Assembly (NCBI RefSeq): GCF_037975245.1
Contig: NC_092576.1
Location: forward strand, 27,357,611 to 27,421,610
Origin: Apostichopus japonicus
Taxonomy: Eukaryota; Echinodermata; Holothuroidea; Aspidochirotida; Stichopodidae
Length of the DNA stretch: 64,000 bases
Direction of reading: 5' to 3'
Shown: piece by piece, positions 61,042-64,000 of the stretch
Position numbering within the stretch: position 1 is the first letter of the stretch
How the letters are laid out: every line of letters starts with the position of its first letter
The notes under the pieces: model-generated
The model's input: only the letters and a program-made list of their open reading frames with translations
Database searches by the model: none
What the model was told of the DNA's origin: nothing
Translations under genes and position numbers: made by a program

Positions 61042-61900
61042 CTAGAGGGAAGGAAGGTTAAACGATTTAGGGATACAAAGATTTAGGAATGAAGTAAAAC
61101 AGAGAATATTATACAAATACTAAACCATTACAAACAGGATATCTATGATGGCTGTTGCTATTGGTTACTGCTTGCGAGAAGATATGAACCCACGTATTAT
61201 TTGCCGTTTTGTCACTCTGGCAAGCTATTGATGGAATCGAAGTAACAGAGTAACATTTTGTGGTTAATAATTCGTGCATCACTTGTGTTGGGAAAATAAT
61301 AGATATCAATTTCATCAGCTCTCTTTGGACTAATGTTAAATAGATCACTGGCATACAATACTCAAGACTGTATTGTTGAAATAATAAGTATATTTTTCAC
61401 CATTCAAACCAAGGGTGCATGCATGCTGTTTAATTCAGTTAGAGACGTTTTTATTAGACTGTTCACACCTCTCAACCCACCTCACCTCAAGAAACTACCC
61501 CATGTGAAGATGTTAACTGCACTACCAAATGTGTACACTTAAGTAGACTTGATAAGCTGAAGTAAGTCCACCTCATCCCCACCTTCAAAATAAAGTAACT
61601 CCTCTAAGTGTTAACTGTTCTACCTATAACATCAAAGCAAATACTGTTGTGACAATGATTTAGTTGAGACACCACACCACACCACATCCACCCCACCACA
61701 ACCCCTCCTACCTCAAGTAATTCAATTTAACTATTTAAACTTCACTAACTGTGAATCAGACCAAACTAGACTTTACCAACCATACAGTAGAACTCTCTTT
61801 TCCTCTTAATAATTTCCTTCAACACGAGGATGTCAAGAACACACAACCACTGTGCCAACCAAACTAGACTTTACCGACCCTACACAAAACTGTTTCTACT
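61042..61900 (-). other. ILVBL: ILVBL intron, unique part
   Basis: AT-rich intron with no exon found. It leads, on the genomic + strand, into the 28-bp array. Confidence 0.6.
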
Positions 61901-61902
61901 GT

Positions 61903-62735
61903 TTATTTTCTCCTACCTGAGGATGTCACTTTATTTCCTCCCACCTGAGGATGTCACTTTATATCCTCCTACCTGAGGATGTCACTTTATATCCTCCTAC
62001 CTGAGGATGTCACTTTATTTCCTCCTACCTGAGGATGTCACTTTATATCCTCCTACCTAAGGATGTCACTTTATATCCTCCTACCTGAGGATGTCACTTT
62101 ATTTCCTCCTACCTGAGGATGTCACTTTATATCCTCCTACCTGAGGATGTCACTTTATTTCCTCCTACCTATGGATGTCACTTTATATCCTCCCACCTGA
62201 GGATGTCACTTTATTTCCTCCTACCTGAGGATGTCACTTTATATCCTCCTACCTGAGGATGTCACTTTATTTCCTCCTACCTGAGGATGTCACTTTATAT
62301 CCTCCTACCTGAGGATGTCACTTTATTTCCTCCTACCTGAGGATGTCACTTTATATCCTCCTACCTAAGGATGTCACTTTATATCCTCCTACCTGAGGAT
62401 GTCACTTTATTTCCACCTACCTATGGATGTCACTTTATTTCCTCCCACCTGAGGATGTCACTTTATTTCCTCCTACCTGATGTCACTTTATTTCCTCCTA
62501 CCTGAGGATGTCACTTTATTTCCTCCTACCTAAGGATGTCACTTTATTTCCTCCTACCTGAGGATGTCACTTTATTTCCTCCTACCTGAGGATGTCACTT
62601 TATTTCCTCCTACCTGAGGATGTCACTTTATTTCCTCCTACCTGAGGATGTCACTTTATTTCCTCCTACCTGAGGATGTCACTTTATTTCCTCCTACCTG
62701 AGGATGTCACTTTATTTCCTCCTACCTGAGGATGT
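61903..62735 (-). repeat. ILVBL: 28-bp minisatellite repeating the ILVBL 5' splice site
   Basis: About 30 copies of a 28-bp unit lie directly downstream (- strand) of the exon at 62726-62863. On the - strand each unit contains ACATCCTCAGGTAGGAGG followed by AAATAAAGTG. The real exon end is TACATCCTCAG|GTAGGAGG, so the last ten exon bases and the donor are repeated in every unit. Variants include CCTCAG|GTGGGAGG (closer to consensus), CCTTAG|GTAGG, CCATAG|GTAGG and units with TATATCC versus TATTTCC. The array and the shared donor are direct observation; that the exon edge seeded the array is inference. Confidence 0.93.
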
Positions 62736-62863
62736 AAGCTGCGCTGCCTACAAAGTCCCCTCCGTCAGCTACTATGATGCTCTCCTCGTCCATCGCCTCC
62801 TCCACCTGGTAGAGGACCTTAAGAGGATTCAGGAAATGATTCACTTTATCTTCAGCTTTCTTC
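62726..62863 (-). CDS. ILVBL: ILVBL/HACL2 exon (start of TPP-binding region)
   Basis: On the - strand, TTTTAATATTCCAG|G and CTCAG|GTAGGAGG bracket 138 bp, phase 2 in and phase 2 out. The peptide includes HFLNPLKVLYQVEEAMDEE and SIIVADGGDFVGSAAYILR, which in ILVBL lies just ahead of the RPRGPL start of the next exon; the AG+G join supplies that Arg. GTAGGA is a somewhat weak donor, since +4 to +6 are GGA rather than AGT, and it is the first of a long series of identical donors. Skipping it gives CTC AGG TAG, an in-frame stop. Earlier exons lie beyond the window. Confidence 0.93.
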
Positions 62864-62919
62864 CTGGAATATTAAAACCAAAATACAGCGATTAACGCTT
62901 AAATACGCTAAAAAGTCAT

Positions 62920-63179
62920 CAGGCGCGTAGCCAAGGGGGGGGGGGGTGGGGGATGGGGCGACTCCCCCTTGAGCATTTTTGTTGTTGTAAGTTTTTATGA
63001 TATCCCTAGTAATTTCAAACTAGAAAATGCTTAGGCAATTTCGGCCCAAATTTTCTTGTTTGATTCGCGCCAACTCATGGTGGTGATACGCTTAGATAGT
63101 TTCCAATGCTGAATCTACGGCTCCAATAATTCGCCTACAGGTTCGCCCCTCCATTGGCAAATTCCTCGCTACGCGCCTG
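62920..63179. mobile_element. hAT-type MITE with perfect 8-bp TSD
   Basis: CAGGCGCGTAGC opens at 62920 and GCTACGCGCCTG closes at 63179. AAAGTCAT lies directly outside both ends (62912-62919, 63180-63187), the 8-bp duplication expected of hAT. The interior has a G-run after the left repeat and no coding capacity. It lies just upstream of the first ILVBL exon seen here, so in an intron. Confidence 0.93.
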
Positions 63180-63187
63180 AAAGTCAT

Positions 63188-64000
63188 CTCCTACTGGATG
63201 GTAGGACGGTGCACTGTAAGTTCACAATGCTAAAAGGAACAAATGTCCTTCTGAAAAGACAATGATACCAACAAACTCTCTGATTTTTGCTGTGTGGTTT
63301 AGTTCTACCATTCATCTTAGTGCTTTCGTTGATGGCTTCATCAGCTTTCCACTAGATCGACGCAGATTTTGACGTGGATTTATAACTTGTCAAGTTGAGA
63401 ATGTGACAAAAGATTAAAAGGAAGAAACCAGTAATTGTGGTTGATAATGAATTGTGAAAGTGATTCAGATTACAAATATTTCCTTTTCAACTTTTTTATC
63501 TTTGGGATGTTTATATTCAATTTGTATCGCTGTATTAATTGGTACTGTATTTGCAGTGTGCAAAAAGTAATATGAACACAATATAACCTCCATTTACTTT
63601 TCAATATTTTATAAATGGCAAAACTACACTGGAGACTGCATGTTAAGGCTAGCTTCATTCATACCGACCACATGGTCTTGTCAACACATTCCCATATCTC
63701 TCAAAACAGGCAAAACTTTCAAGACAGGCAAAATCAAATTTATTTCAAATTTGTATCAACCTTTGAGATCTTGTGAACACATTCAGCCCATTATTACATC
63801 ATTATATATGTCACAGTTAAGTATCTCTTTTAGTATCATTTAGTTCATTTTGGTAATTTTAAAACTCATATTTCTTTTCAACGATAAAAGTTTGAAAAGA
63901 GACCTAGGCTCTGACTCGACACTGAACTGAGGAAAAAGTAAAACAGAAGGAAAATGCCCAAGAAAGCTGCTGGACATGCTCACTACCAAAACTTGAATCA
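63188..64000. other. Probable ILVBL intron; no exon recognised
   Basis: AT-rich sequence without a supported exon. The next upstream ILVBL exon is expected beyond the window. Confidence 0.5.

Overview
The window is intron- and repeat-rich metazoan nuclear DNA. It carries three recognisable host genes, all incomplete here: the 3' end of POLR3B on the + strand (1-2474), a long NLR-type (NACHT) innate-immune gene on the - strand (about 51.9 kb down to at least 23.9 kb, possibly 11.5 kb), and the 3' end of ILVBL/HACL2 on the - strand (62.9-59.7 kb). Exons were found by reading splice sites, codon phase and protein similarity, because most are too short to stand out as open frames. The gene types, the multi-exon NLR gene and the repeat types suggest a marine invertebrate deuterostome. 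An echinoderm, perhaps a sea cucumber, is my best guess, but this is inference.

Layout. 1-1645 is a minisatellite whose 55-bp unit is the last 50 nt of a POLR3B coding exon plus GTAAG. 1652-2325 is a second, 28-bp minisatellite in the same intron whose unit carries a branch-point-like CTAAC. The POLR3B terminal exon follows at 2345-2474. 6.1-7.8 kb holds a 5'-truncated LINE with an open reverse-transcriptase frame. 10-11 kb and 51.9-53.3 kb hold two copies of one dispersed repeat. 14.7-15.2 kb and 16.2-17.8 kb are two non-autonomous DNA transposons. 19.1-19.35 kb is a tRNA-derived SINE. 11.5-51.9 kb is the NLR gene, with a 12.4-kb intron that contains a Gypsy LTR retrotransposon (30.3-35.0 kb), a Harbinger-like MITE and a foldback element. 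A 728-bp near-perfect palindrome lies at 46.6-47.3 kb. 53.5-57.5 kb is a diverged tandem duplication containing an LTR-like segment, followed by a second LINE fragment (57.5-58.3 kb). ILVBL ends the window, with a hAT-type MITE at 62.9-63.2 kb.

The NLR gene is modular. A phase-1 death-effector-like exon and a large NACHT exon are followed by repeats of a C-A-L-B exon cassette (120 + about 210 + 77 + about 55 bp). The phases are conserved (0-0, 0-2, 2-1, 1-0), so each cassette is a frame-neutral unit of about 155 residues.

The most unusual observation is that two unrelated genes, POLR3B and ILVBL, each have an exon whose 5' splice site sits inside a minisatellite of about 30 copies. In both, every unit repeats the exon end together with the donor, and failure to splice reaches an in-frame stop at once.
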